Below, in pieces: positions 8,536 to 17,692 of a DNA stretch of 64,000 nucleotides. The notes under the pieces are model-generated. The model was not told where the DNA came from and ran no database searches. It worked only from the letters and a program-made list of their open reading frames with translations. The translations under genes were made by a program, and so were the position numbers. The stretch comes from Orenia metallireducens (GTDB taxonomy: Bacteria > Bacillota > Halanaerobiia > Halobacteroidales > Halobacteroidaceae), in NCBI RefSeq assembly GCF_003001995.1, contig NZ_PVNB01000007.1, positions 98,219 to 162,218 on the forward strand, written 5' to 3'. Position 1 is the first letter of the stretch. Each line of letters opens with the position of its first letter.

Positions 8536-9007
8536 CACCTTCACCCCTGATAAAATCTCCAGATTTACCACCAGTCTTCTTTAAAAGAGCAATCTCCTCA
8601 ATCACCATCGCCTTGTCAACAGACTTACACATGTCATAGACCGTTAAAGCTGTTATCGAGACTGCTGTTAAAGCCTCCATCTCTACTCCTGTCTTACCTA
8701 CAGTCTTGACTTCTGCCCTTATCTCTAATCCATCTTCTTTCAAGTTAAAGCTTATATCAACCCCTGTTAAGGGTATATTATGGCACATCGGGATTAAGTC
8801 ACTAGTCTTTTTAGCCCCCATAATCCCAGCAATTTGAGATACAGAGAGCACATCCCCTTTTTTGACCATACCTTCTTTAATCATTTCAACAGTCTCAGCT
8901 CCCATCTCTATTCTCCCTTTAGCTACTGCTGTTCTTTTGCTATCATCCTTATCCCCAACTTCAACCATATAAGCCCGACCAGCATCATTAAAATGTGTGA
9001 ACTCCAT
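8519..9007 (-). CDS. moaC: Cyclic pyranopterin monophosphate synthase MoaC
   Basis: A 162-residue MoaC, which converts the MoaA product to cyclic pyranopterin monophosphate in molybdenum cofactor synthesis. Diagnostic stretches are [25 protein letters not shown] and [12 protein letters not shown], and the length is standard. Its ribosome binding site GGAGGT lies inside the end of moaA, six bases upstream in the same operon. It overlaps the MOSC gene by 17 nt. Confidence 0.95.
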   Translation of the reverse strand: MEFTHFNDAGRAYMVEVGDKDDSKRTAVAKGRIEMGAETVEMIKEGMVKKGDVLSVSQIAGIMGAKKTSDLIPMCHNIPLTGVDISFNLKEDGLEIRAEVKTVGKTGVEMEALTAVSITALTVYDMCKSVDKAMVIEEIALLKKTGGKSGDFIRGEGDEKDS

Positions 9008-9013
9008 AGTTTA

Positions 9014-9970
9014 TCAACCTCCTATCTGAAACATATCTCTTTTAGAAAACCCTCCACCTTCTAAATCATGCTCTAAAGGCTTCTCATAAATAGAAGTCAA
9101 TATTTTTGAGCGCAAATCTCCCCCAGACCTTAAAGTCTTTCTTAAATCTATCATCTGATTTGAATGGAGGCACAACTTCATCTTAGCATCGGCTGTTAAT
9201 CTTACTCGATTACAGTTTTGGCAGAACTTACAGGAAAGCGGGTTAATTAAACCAACCTTCCCTTTCCCCTGAGGTAGTTTATAATAAACTGCTGGCGACG
9301 ACTTATCCTTGGAAGCCACCCTCTCTAACCCCTTTACTTTATCCAAAACCAAGCGATTAGAGACTAGTCTTGAATAGGACCAAGCAACCATCTCTCCAAT
9401 AGGCATCAGCTCAATGAACCTGACATCAATCTCCTTCTCTTTAGTCAAATTAACAAAATATTGAATCTCATCTTCATTAAAATCTTTCATTAAGACTACA
9501 TTTAATTTAACCGGGGTCAAGCCAACCCTATCAGCCTCTTCTAGTCCCGCCAAAACCAGATTCAAATCACCACCTCTAGTGATATATCTATATTTGACAG
9601 GATCTAGGGTATCAATACTGACATTAACCCTTCTTAACCCAGCTTCTTTTAGCTTAGCTCCATACTCCTTTAACAGTAAACCATTGGTAGTCAGAGCCAA
9701 ATCCTCTAAGCCATCTATCTTAGCAATAGACTTTATCAAATCAACAATACCCGGTCTAAGCAAGGGCTCTCCTCCAGTTATTCTAACCTTCTTTATCCCC
9801 AAAGCAACAAACTCCCTCGCTAGCCTAACTATCTCTTCAGAGGTCAGCACCTTAGACCTTCCCATCCTCTTAACTCCTCCACTTGGCATACAATATCTAC
9901 ATCTTAAATTACATAAATCCGTTACCGATATCCTTAAATAATCTATAACTCTATTGTAAGAATCCCTCAT
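9014..9970 (-). CDS. moaA: GTP 3',8-cyclase MoaA (radical SAM)
   Basis: A 318-residue radical SAM enzyme for the first step of molybdenum cofactor synthesis. The N-terminal 4Fe-4S site is CNLRCRYC; the C-terminal cluster is CKFCQNC plus the Cys in KLCLHS; the protein ends in the conserved Gly-Gly tail (FQIGG) needed for activity. The codons for that tail (GGA GGT) also serve as the ribosome binding site of moaC. The ATG follows AGGAGGTGTAGC. It is the first gene of its operon and has a promoter with the same phased operator as XRE and pucR. Confidence 0.95.
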   Translation of the reverse strand: MRDSYNRVIDYLRISVTDLCNLRCRYCMPSGGVKRMGRSKVLTSEEIVRLAREFVALGIKKVRITGGEPLLRPGIVDLIKSIAKIDGLEDLALTTNGLLLKEYGAKLKEAGLRRVNVSIDTLDPVKYRYITRGGDLNLVLAGLEEADRVGLTPVKLNVVLMKDFNEDEIQYFVNLTKEKEIDVRFIELMPIGEMVAWSYSRLVSNRLVLDKVKGLERVASKDKSSPAVYYKLPQGKGKVGLINPLSCKFCQNCNRVRLTADAKMKLCLHSNQMIDLRKTLRSGGDLRSKILTSIYEKPLEHDLEGGGFSKRDMFQIGG

Positions 9971-10309
9971 GCTACACCTCCTATTTCTCCAACCCTTCTA
10001 TATCAAACTCACAATTAAATGTTAACTGTATGTTAATTATTGAGTTAATTATAAAGTTATATTTAAATTTTGTCAAGTTTTTTCAGAGAAATATACATGA
10101 AGTTGACATCTGGATTCTGACCATAACCTAAACAATATAACCAACACATAAACGAAATTTCTCACTTGTTTTTTTATTTCACTTTAGATAAAGATAGACT
10201 ATTGTCTACAAAGTAGTTAAGGGATGAGTTTTTAAATTATCATAACGCAAGCAACCCCTCTTGTTTTTAAGAGGGGAGTAAGAATAAATTATATTTTATG
10301 TTCACACAT
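9971..10309. other. Spacer with moaA promoter and a weak hairpin
   Basis: The 339-bp spacer carries the moaA promoter and operator (10019-10076). CCCCTCTT (10255-10262) pairs with AAGAGGGG (10269-10276) just below the allantoinase stop. That hairpin lacks a good U-tract on the minus strand, so it is at best a weak terminator. Confidence 0.55.
10019..10076 (-). promoter_or_regulatory. Promoter and phased operator of moaA
   Basis: On the minus strand TTGACA (10071-10076), 17-bp spacer, TATAAT (10048-10053). ACAT elements at 10030-10033 and 10019-10022 are 11 bp apart; the third position nearest the -10 box is degenerate (AACTCA). Layout is the same as at the XRE and pucR promoters. Confidence 0.72.
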
Positions 10310-11698
10310 CTAATACCCATTGGCAAGCTCCCCTGTAAAAGAAGTTACTTTTATTAAACGTCCGAATCCTGATTGAACCGTAATTTGACTATCAGTAAAA
10401 ACTGTTTCTCCTCTAACAATAGTTCTCTCTACTAACCCCTTTCCAGTCAAACCTACAAAAGCAGAAATTTTATTCTTATAAAGCAATGATTCTGGAGTAA
10501 TATTCCAAGAAGCTTCAGGATCTACAATAACAATATCAGCATCAGCACCCAAAGCCAAAGTCCCTTTCTGTGGATATAGATTAAAAGCCCGAGCAGGTCC
10601 ATAAGCCAAAATTCTAGCTAATAACTGGGGGCTAAGTTTACGCTGATGTACAATCTCATCAAACATAACTTGAAATGTTGACTGGACACCACTAATACCA
10701 CCCCAGGCTTTCCAGATATTATCAGCTCCTGCTTCTTTTTCTTCAATAGTACAAGGGGAATGATCCGAGGCTACACAAGAAATCGTACCATTAATAGTAT
10801 ATTCCCAGAGCTGTTCTTGGGCTTGCCTAGAACGTAAAGGGGGAGCACATTTAAACATGGGACCATTTTCTAAGAAATCATCCTCACTAAATATTAAGTA
10901 ATGGGAACAGGTCTCTGCAGTTATCTTTACTCCATCACTTTGAGCTTCTTTGATTATCTCTGCTACCTCAGGATGACTCACATGACAAATATGTACCTTA
11001 GCCCCTGTCTCCTTAGCCAACCTAACTATATTCTCTACTGCCAATACTTCTGCACTGACTGGTCTAGCAGCTAAATAATCCACTATATTTAAACGAGCTT
11101 CCTTAATAGCCTTATCCTGCTCATATTTAACAATCGAGTAATCTTCAGCATGAAAACCAATTAAAATATCTAAAGGAGCAGTAACCTTCATGGCATCTCT
11201 AACAATTCCAGAATTAATTGTAGAATAATCTGGAGAAACAGGACCTAAAAAGGATTTCAAACCTACAGCACCAACATCATACATTCCTTCTAAATCATCT
11301 ACATTATTATCTACCAATCCACCCCATAAAGCATAATCTACAACTGCCGATTCTTGTACTATATTTACTTTACGCTCAAAAATTTCAGCAGAGATAGTAG
11401 CTGGATCATTTTGCAAAGGCATATCGATAATAGTAGTAACTCCACCTGCTGCAGCACTTTTAGTACCATGAAGAAAATCTTCTCGCCATTCAAAGCCAGG
11501 TTCATTGAAATGGGTATGGCAATCAATAGCACCTGGGAAGATCATTTTACCTGTTGCATCAATTACCTCTTTAGCTTCTAATCTATCACCCTCCTCATTA
11601 ACAATCTCAGCTATTTTACCATTCTTTACAGCTAGAGAACCTTTAATCATTTTTTCAGGATCTACAATAGTTCCACCATAAATCAATAAATCAAACAT
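10310..11698 (-). CDS. allB: Allantoinase
   Basis: A 462-residue cyclic amidohydrolase that opens the hydantoin ring of allantoin to give allantoate. Metal ligands are seen at H61 and H63 (CHTHFNEPG), the carbamylated Lys in VGLKSFLG, His in FHAEDYS and CHVSHPE, and Asp in SDHSPCT. HFNEPGFEWRE and the NIWKAWGGISGVQS stretch separate allantoinases from the two hydantoinases of this window. The ATG follows GAGGTGTTTATAA. It stands alone between the ABC operon terminator and the moaA promoter and feeds allantoate amidohydrolase at 19264. Confidence 0.93.
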   Translation of the reverse strand: MFDLLIYGGTIVDPEKMIKGSLAVKNGKIAEIVNEEGDRLEAKEVIDATGKMIFPGAIDCHTHFNEPGFEWREDFLHGTKSAAAGGVTTIIDMPLQNDPATISAEIFERKVNIVQESAVVDYALWGGLVDNNVDDLEGMYDVGAVGLKSFLGPVSPDYSTINSGIVRDAMKVTAPLDILIGFHAEDYSIVKYEQDKAIKEARLNIVDYLAARPVSAEVLAVENIVRLAKETGAKVHICHVSHPEVAEIIKEAQSDGVKITAETCSHYLIFSEDDFLENGPMFKCAPPLRSRQAQEQLWEYTINGTISCVASDHSPCTIEEKEAGADNIWKAWGGISGVQSTFQVMFDEIVHQRKLSPQLLARILAYGPARAFNLYPQKGTLALGADADIVIVDPEASWNITPESLLYKNKISAFVGLTGKGLVERTIVRGETVFTDSQITVQSGFGRLIKVTSFTGELANGY

Positions 11699-12083
11699 TT
11701 ATAAACACCTCACATCTTATTATTTTTAATTCAATCACAGCATCTATTTTAACACAATAAAATAGAACAAATTGGGCTAACGCCCACTTTTGTATAATCA
11801 TTGACTATAAAACTATAGCTGATGCAATTACCAAATTCCTTAAAATAAATGAAACCTTTTAGACGTAGACTAAAATCTGAGCAAAACCTGACTTTAAATA
11901 ATTCAAATCTTTTAATTTTTAGTCGGCTCTTAGTCAGAACTTAGTCTGTGTCAAATTGCTCTTGAGTTTTGATTAATAAAAGTTATCCAAAACCTCTAAA
12001 AAAGCATAGTTTCCTTAATAAGAACAAAAATCTATACCTATAGATTAATCTATAGGTATAGATTTTGAATTCAGCTTTTTTTA
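11699..12083. other. Spacer upstream of allantoinase
   Basis: A 385-bp spacer. It contains a tract of AGTCT/AGACT-rich degenerate repeats (about 11860-11955) of the kind seen at 541-600 and the operon terminator at 12027-12066. No convincing promoter or phased operator was found for allantoinase. Confidence 0.5.
12027..12066 (-). terminator. Terminator of the ten-gene ureide/ABC operon
   Basis: A perfect 40-nt palindrome (12027-12046 / 12047-12066, AAAATCTATACC arms) followed on the minus strand by TTTTTGTTCTTATT. It lies just after the last gene of the operon. Confidence 0.8.
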
Positions 12084-13331
12084 TTATTCATTGGCAAGTT
12101 TTAATAATGTATCAGCTAAGATATCTGTACCTCTTGCAATATCAGAATAATCGCTCCATTCCTTAGGACTATGACTTATTCCATCTTTACTAGGTACAAA
12201 GATCATTGCTATAGGAGCAAACTTCCCAACCATCATCGAATCATGAAATGCTCCACTTATCATTTTATGAAAACGTATTTCCTTATTAGTACAGCTTTCT
12301 TCTAAGATCTTTATAATCTTTTGATCTGAAGGTGTAGGTTGGTCATCATTAATCTTTTCTACCTTTATAGTTAGACCTCTATCTTCTTCTACCTCTTCAA
12401 TAAATTTCATTAAGTTATCTATACATTCACTTTTAACCTCATAATCACTATCTCGGATATCAATTGAAAAATAAACTTCACCTGAGATAACATTAGAAGC
12501 ATTAGGTAATACTTCTACTCTTCCTACTGTAGCCACAGTATCTTTACTTGCTGATTCTTTGGCAAGCCTTTCAGCCTCCAGGGCAATCTCACAGCAAGCT
12601 AAAAAGGCATCATGCCTTAAGTTCATTGGTGTACCACCTGCATGAGACTGCTTTCCTGCTATTGACACTTCAAAACTTGATGGGCCTGCAATACTCTCTA
12701 CTATTCCTATCGGCACTTCTAAAGATTCCAAAACAGCTCCCTGCTCAATATGAAGCTCCACAGCAGCAAAGACACCACCTTGCTTAACAGGAATTTGATC
12801 AAACTCGGCTAAATCATATCCCAAACTCTCTAAAACCTCTGTTAAAGAGTTTCCTTCTTCATCCTTCAACTCTTTTGCCTTATCAAGGGATAGTTCGCCA
12901 GCCATAGCCCTACTGCCAAGGCACCCCAAGCCAAATCTAGTCGGTTCTTCTGAAGTATAGACTAATACTTCTATATTTCGTTTATGCTTTTGACCAAATT
13001 CTTTAATAAGCCTTGCAGCTTCAATACCAGCTACTACTCCTGCCATACCATCAAATTTTCCTGCATTAATAACTGTATCAATATGAGAACCAGTCCATAC
13101 AACAGGTAAACTAGGATCAGATCCTTCTAAGGTAGCAAAAATATTTCCTATAGCATCCTCTCTAACACTAAGTCCAACTTTAGCCATCTCTTCTTTAATA
13201 TAATTTCGTGCCTTGAGTTCAGGTTCAGTAAATAATATTCTCGTTGTACCATCTTTAGGATCAGAATTAAATTTATCCAACCCTTCAATCATCTCTTGTA
13301 TATTTGATTTTAATGCCCTTTTAAGTGCCAT
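12084..13331 (-). CDS. Zn-dependent M20 amidohydrolase, probable ureidoglycolate amidohydrolase
   Basis: A 415-residue member of the M20 allantoate/ureidoglycolate amidohydrolase and carbamoylase family. Zn ligands are in GSHIDTV, GKFDGMAG, SEEPTRFG, ELHIEQG and ISHSPKEW; the dimer-interface GAFHDSMM is also present. EEPTRFG followed by CLGSRAMAG resembles plant ureidoglycolate amidohydrolase, whereas the paralogue at 19264 has the EEGARFG of allantoate amidohydrolases. The likely job is therefore ureidoglycolate to glyoxylate, CO2 and ammonia. This split is inference from motifs; an N-carbamoyl amino acid hydrolase acting after a hydantoinase is the main alternative. Last gene of the operon. 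Confidence 0.8.
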   Translation of the reverse strand: MALKRALKSNIQEMIEGLDKFNSDPKDGTTRILFTEPELKARNYIKEEMAKVGLSVREDAIGNIFATLEGSDPSLPVVWTGSHIDTVINAGKFDGMAGVVAGIEAARLIKEFGQKHKRNIEVLVYTSEEPTRFGLGCLGSRAMAGELSLDKAKELKDEEGNSLTEVLESLGYDLAEFDQIPVKQGGVFAAVELHIEQGAVLESLEVPIGIVESIAGPSSFEVSIAGKQSHAGGTPMNLRHDAFLACCEIALEAERLAKESASKDTVATVGRVEVLPNASNVISGEVYFSIDIRDSDYEVKSECIDNLMKFIEEVEEDRGLTIKVEKINDDQPTPSDQKIIKILEESCTNKEIRFHKMISGAFHDSMMVGKFAPIAMIFVPSKDGISHSPKEWSDYSDIARGTDILADTLLKLANE

Positions 13332-13349
13332 TTAAACTACCTCCCTACA

Positions 13350-14303
13350 TTAGCTAATTAAGTTTTGAGGTTCCCCTTTAAGCCATTGATCAATATTGCC
13401 AAATACTATTTCTGCACGAGTATATAAAGCTTCCTCAGTGGCAAATGCTACATGGGGAGCTAATACTGTATTCTTAGCTTCTACAAGAGGGTGAGTAGTT
13501 GCTATAGGAGGTTCTATCTCAAATACATCGATTCCAGCCCCTGCAAGCTTTCCTTGATTTAATGCCTCTGCTAATGCTGTATTATCTACAATTGGACCTC
13601 TTGCTGTATTAATTAAGATCGCAGATGGTTTTAAAAGAGAAATCTTATCTTTATCAATTAAATTCTCAGTACTTCCATTAAGAGGTAGATGCAATGATAC
13701 AATATCACTCTCTTTTAATAGAGTATCTAGCTCAACATATTCTACACCTAGCTCTTTGGCTTCATCTTTTTCAGTTCTACTATAGGCTAACAATTCACAA
13801 CCAAAGGCTTTAGCTATTCCAGCAACCTTTAATCCAATCTCTCCAGTTCCAATGATTCCAAACTTCTTTCCATATAATTCTGAACCTAATAATCCAGCCC
13901 TTGTTCCTTCATTTCTTGTTACTTTATCACAAGTTACAATCTTACGAAGAACTGCTATCGCAAGTCCAAAAGCAAGCTCAGCTACTGCATTAGTTGAGTA
14001 ACCCGCTGAGTTACAGACATCAACTCCTCTCTCTTTACAAATATCTAAATCAATATGGTCAACACCTGTAAAGGCAACAGATATCATCTTTAAATTAGGA
14101 CAATGTTCAATGACCTCTTTTCTAAATGGTAAATTTGTTAAAATAACAATATCAGCATCTTTCGCTCTACTGATTAACTCCTCTGTATCCTCAGTTCTTG
14201 TATCATAATAAACAAAATCACATCCATGTTGATCTAAGGTTTTTGAAATCATCTCTACCTTTTCTTGACTAATTCCTAATGGTTCTATTACAACAATCTT
14301 CAT
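13350..14303 (-). CDS. D-2-hydroxyacid dehydrogenase, possible glyoxylate reductase
   Basis: A 317-residue NAD(P)-dependent dehydrogenase of the D-isomer-specific 2-hydroxyacid family. The cofactor loop is GIIGTGEIG; the catalytic Arg is in INTARGPIVD, the Glu in FEIEPP and the His in LAPHVAFAT. Within a ureide operon whose end product is glyoxylate, reduction of glyoxylate to glycolate is the simplest role, and would also recycle NAD in an anaerobe. The sequence alone cannot separate glyoxylate, hydroxypyruvate and lactate-type enzymes. It lies 18 bp upstream of the amidohydrolase at 12084. Confidence 0.82.
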   Translation of the reverse strand: MKIVVIEPLGISQEKVEMISKTLDQHGCDFVYYDTRTEDTEELISRAKDADIVILTNLPFRKEVIEHCPNLKMISVAFTGVDHIDLDICKERGVDVCNSAGYSTNAVAELAFGLAIAVLRKIVTCDKVTRNEGTRAGLLGSELYGKKFGIIGTGEIGLKVAGIAKAFGCELLAYSRTEKDEAKELGVEYVELDTLLKESDIVSLHLPLNGSTENLIDKDKISLLKPSAILINTARGPIVDNTALAEALNQGKLAGAGIDVFEIEPPIATTHPLVEAKNTVLAPHVAFATEEALYTRAEIVFGNIDQWLKGEPQNLIS

Positions 14304-14317
14304 AATTAATCCCCCTT

Positions 14318-15673
14318 TTATTTTCTATTGATATATATACCTTTTCCTTTTTGACCTACGAACTTTCCCTGATCATAAATAATTTTTCCTCTAAGTACTG
14401 TAGTTTCAACTTTACCCTTTAATTCCAAACCTGCAAAAGGTGAGTATCCACTCTTCATCTTCAAATAATCCTTATCTATTACTTGTTTTGTATCAGGATT
14501 GAATATCACAAAATCTGCATCATAACCAACCTTTACTTCCCCTTTATTATTTAGATTAAATATTTGAGCAGGATTATAACTTAATACTTCTACCATCTTA
14601 TTAATTGATATTTTCCCACTGGCAACCCCTTTAGAGTAGATCAAAGGAAGTAAGGTCTGGATACCCGGAATACCAGGTGCAATTGTAGTAAAATTATTTT
14701 TACCTACAGCTTTTTGTTCTGGCGTGTAGGGGCAATGGTCTGTTGAAATAATCTTAATTGCCCCTGCTTTTATCGCCTTCCATAACGCATCTTGATCCTT
14801 CTTCTCCCTTAAAGGCGGACTCATAACTTTTAAATAAGCATCATCACTTTCAAACTCTTCTTTATCAAGCAGTAAATAATGAGGACAAGTCTCTGCTATA
14901 ACATCTACTCCTCGTTGCTGTGCCTCTTCTATTTTGCTTAATGCTTTACTACTTGTTAAGTGGAAGATATAGACAGGACAATCTATATCCTCAGCAAAAG
15001 TAATGGCTCTGTTAGTTGCTTCAAGTTCAGCAATCTCTGGTCTGCTCTTATAATAGTGTTCTAATGTTGTAAACCCTTCTTCTTTTAAATTTTCAGTAGC
15101 ATTAACACATATATCTTCATTCTCTGCATGAACACCGACCAGAGCACCATATTTTCTGCTTTCTTCCATTAACTTAATTAAATCATAATCACTTACCATT
15201 AGATTTGAATTTTCAAAAGCCATAAAAACTTTTATACTCTTTATCCCCATATTGACAAGCTCTGGAATCTCTGCAATCGTCCTCTCATTCACATCTGTAA
15301 AGGCAATGTGAAATCCATAATCAATATACATCTTCTCTTTGGCTGACACCATCTTTTCACTAACAGATTCCAGAGGTGATTTACCTTTTTGTTGAATCAC
15401 AAAGGTTAAAATAGAAGTAGTCCCACCAACAGCAGCTGCATATGTAGCATCAGAAAAATCATCACAGGTTAAATTATCACCAGATAGTTGCTCGATATGG
15501 GTATGAACATCTATTACACCAGGTAATAGAAATTTACCACTAGCATCGATCTCTTTAGACGCCATCCCATCTATCTTTCCGATTTTAACAACCTTACCAT
15601 TTCTTACTCCAACATCCAATACTTCAGTTACCTCCTTGCTAACAACCTTGGCATTTCTGATAACCAAATCCAT
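14318..15673 (-). CDS. Second dihydropyrimidinase / hydantoinase family amidohydrolase
   Basis: A 451-residue cyclic amidohydrolase. Metal ligands: H57 and H59 (VHTHIE), Lys in SIKVFMAF, His in GVHAENE and FHLTSS, Asp in STDHCPY. It is a paralogue of the enzyme at 5134 rather than an allantoinase, since it lacks the NEPG and AWGG motifs. It sits within the ABC-transporter/ureide operon directly above the dehydrogenase, so it may process a cyclic ureide or hydantoin brought in by the transporters. Good AGGAGG site eight bases before the ATG. Confidence 0.83.
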   Translation of the reverse strand: MDLVIRNAKVVSKEVTEVLDVGVRNGKVVKIGKIDGMASKEIDASGKFLLPGVIDVHTHIEQLSGDNLTCDDFSDATYAAAVGGTTSILTFVIQQKGKSPLESVSEKMVSAKEKMYIDYGFHIAFTDVNERTIAEIPELVNMGIKSIKVFMAFENSNLMVSDYDLIKLMEESRKYGALVGVHAENEDICVNATENLKEEGFTTLEHYYKSRPEIAELEATNRAITFAEDIDCPVYIFHLTSSKALSKIEEAQQRGVDVIAETCPHYLLLDKEEFESDDAYLKVMSPPLREKKDQDALWKAIKAGAIKIISTDHCPYTPEQKAVGKNNFTTIAPGIPGIQTLLPLIYSKGVASGKISINKMVEVLSYNPAQIFNLNNKGEVKVGYDADFVIFNPDTKQVIDKDYLKMKSGYSPFAGLELKGKVETTVLRGKIIYDQGKFVGQKGKGIYINRK

Positions 15674-15743
15674 CTTTATTCCTCCTAGACTTCTAATCGC
15701 TTTGTTTGATTAGAAGATTTATATTAGAGAATAAATAAAACCA

Positions 15744-16787
15744 CTATTTTAAATCAACTTTTACAAGGTCTTTATCAACCTCTTTTAAAAGACTAAAGTC
15801 TACAAAATCTAGAACCTGTGGAATTTTTGAGATATTATCCATCTCTTTCATAAAAGTAGCCATCTCTGTTATACCATCGACAAAATCACTATCAACTTGT
15901 AAAGAATAAATATTTCTACTCATAATACCTAGTAGTTCTTCTTTCTCTATATTCAATTCTTCTGATAAAATAGCTGCTGCTTCTTCTCTATTATTATTAA
16001 TATAGTCTGTAGCTTTTACAAGAGCCCTTAAGAAGGCTTTAAGGGTTTCTGGATATTTTAACATATCATTAGTAACCTGTAATGTTGTATGGAAATTCAA
16101 GTAATTAACATCACCTTTATTTTCAGGCAAGTAAGAATTTAGACCACTGAACAAGATTTTTCCATCTAAAGCAATAGCTTTACTTACCCATGGTTCCCAA
16201 CAAGCCATTAAATCAATATCCCCTTTTTCCAAAGCTATTATCTGATCTGCTGGTTGAAGTTTAACAAATCTAAAACTATTAATATCAACGCCTAGCTCAT
16301 CAGCCATCTTTCTAATGGCTATCAATACTCCAGAGCCTGGTGCCATCCCAATTTTTAGTCCCTCTAAATCCTGTGCTGAATTAATATCAAGTCCCGAACT
16401 TGCAACTACTGCTTGAGTTCCACCTATATTGGCCATTGGTGCAATCAAAGTCATAGGAATATTATTCGAAGCAAGAGAGATATCTGTATATGTTGATTCA
16501 AAGCTGACTTGAGCACTCCCTCCTGCAACCATTGGGCCAATTTCAGTACCTGATTGTTGCAACTTATTTGTTACCTCTAAGCCCTCTTCTTTAAAGAAAC
16601 CCATCTTTTTAGCAATAATCTGTTGTGCAGATATCTGGGGATCGATAACCCCCCAGGCTGTAATCTCTTTAACTTCTAATCCCCCCTGTTCAGTAGAATT
16701 AGATACTTCTTTCTGCCCACACCCAGCCAATAAAGCCACCATGGCCATGCAGAATATCAAAACCATTAAATTAAATTCCCTTCTCAT
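15744..16787 (-). CDS. ABC transporter substrate-binding lipoprotein (SsuA/TauA/ThiY-like), copy 1
   Basis: A 347-residue extracytoplasmic binding protein. The signal sequence ends in a lipobox (ALLAGC, lipidated C23). The mature part has the periplasmic-binding fold of the nitrate/sulfonate/taurine/pyrimidine-precursor class, with VAGGSAQVSFES, GMAPGSGVLIAIRKM and LMACWEPWVSKA. It is followed downstream by hydantoinase and preceded by its cognate permease. The paralogue at 20621 shares most motifs. The ligand is probably a ureide or related nitrogen compound, by context only. Confidence 0.83.
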   Translation of the reverse strand: MRREFNLMVLIFCMAMVALLAGCGQKEVSNSTEQGGLEVKEITAWGVIDPQISAQQIIAKKMGFFKEEGLEVTNKLQQSGTEIGPMVAGGSAQVSFESTYTDISLASNNIPMTLIAPMANIGGTQAVVASSGLDINSAQDLEGLKIGMAPGSGVLIAIRKMADELGVDINSFRFVKLQPADQIIALEKGDIDLMACWEPWVSKAIALDGKILFSGLNSYLPENKGDVNYLNFHTTLQVTNDMLKYPETLKAFLRALVKATDYINNNREEAAAILSEELNIEKEELLGIMSRNIYSLQVDSDFVDGITEMATFMKEMDNISKIPQVLDFVDFSLLKEVDKDLVKVDLK

Positions 16788-16815
16788 TATTCTCTCCTCC
16801 TATTTCTTATAAACC

Positions 16816-17679
16816 TTATTCTACTGCATCCTTCAACCCATCACTCTTCCATTTAAATAATACTCTTTCAATTAGGGTAATTAACTTAAAGAAGACGGTA
16901 TATTCAATCCCAATCAGTGCTGCTGCAAGCATCATATTAGACAACCTAAACCAATTTCTAGCATCGACTATAATATAACCCAAACCACTATCTGCTCCCA
17001 TCATTTCAGCAATAACAAGGGCTGAAAAGCTCAATGCCAAACTTACTTTCATACCAATAAAAATATTTGGCAGTGCTCCTTTGAAAATTACTTTCGTAAA
17101 GACTTGAAACTGATTTGCACCAAGACTTAATGCCGACCTAATTAATACAGGATTTATATTCTTAATACCATCTACTGTGTAAGTCAGTATTGGAAAGAAT
17201 GTAGCATATGCAATTAATAGTATCTTAGGAAATTCGCCAACTCCAAACCAAACAATAAACAGTGGCAAGAATGCAAAGGCTGGAATTGGACCAATTAAAT
17301 TTAAGACTGGCTGAATTAAAGCTTCAAGTATCTGAAAGTGGCTTAATATAACCCCCATAAAGACAGCCACAACAGTTCCTAATCCAAAACCTATAATTAT
17401 CCTTATTAAACTAACTATAAGATGCTTTGCTAGTACCCCTTTTAGATACATATGATAAGCTGTTTGAATCACCATAACTGGCGAAGGTAATAAAATAGGA
17501 TTAAAGAGTTCAATACTTTGATTAGTAGAGCTGATAAGTTGCCAGATTATAAAAAAAGCAACAATTGATACAAATCTTAAAATTCTATATATGCCATCCC
17601 TATTTTGACTGACCTTCTCTCTTAATCTATCCCTAAAAATTACCTCATTATTAGCTTCCATAACCTCTACCTCCATCAT
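16816..17679 (-). CDS. ABC transporter permease (SsuC/TauC-like), copy 1
   Basis: An inner-membrane permease of about 287 residues with about six membrane segments. Its EAA coupling loop is in IRSALSLGANQFQVFTKVIF and LPNIFIGMKVSLA. The first ATG pair lies very close to GGAGGGGG; an in-frame ATG at 17659-17661 with GGAGG eight bases upstream is a fair alternative start. It lies between the binding protein and the ATPase and is paralogous to 21697-22572. Confidence 0.85.
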   Translation of the reverse strand: MMEVEVMEANNEVIFRDRLREKVSQNRDGIYRILRFVSIVAFFIIWQLISSTNQSIELFNPILLPSPVMVIQTAYHMYLKGVLAKHLIVSLIRIIIGFGLGTVVAVFMGVILSHFQILEALIQPVLNLIGPIPAFAFLPLFIVWFGVGEFPKILLIAYATFFPILTYTVDGIKNINPVLIRSALSLGANQFQVFTKVIFKGALPNIFIGMKVSLALSFSALVIAEMMGADSGLGYIIVDARNWFRLSNMMLAAALIGIEYTVFFKLITLIERVLFKWKSDGLKDAVE

Positions 17680-17692
17680 CCCCCTCCTCTCA

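Noticed and set aside
9971..10100. Molybdenum-cofactor riboswitch upstream of moaA
   Set aside because: The leader below the -10 box is only about 75 bases, and is AT-rich and occupied by the phased operator; the multi-stem riboswitch fold does not fit.
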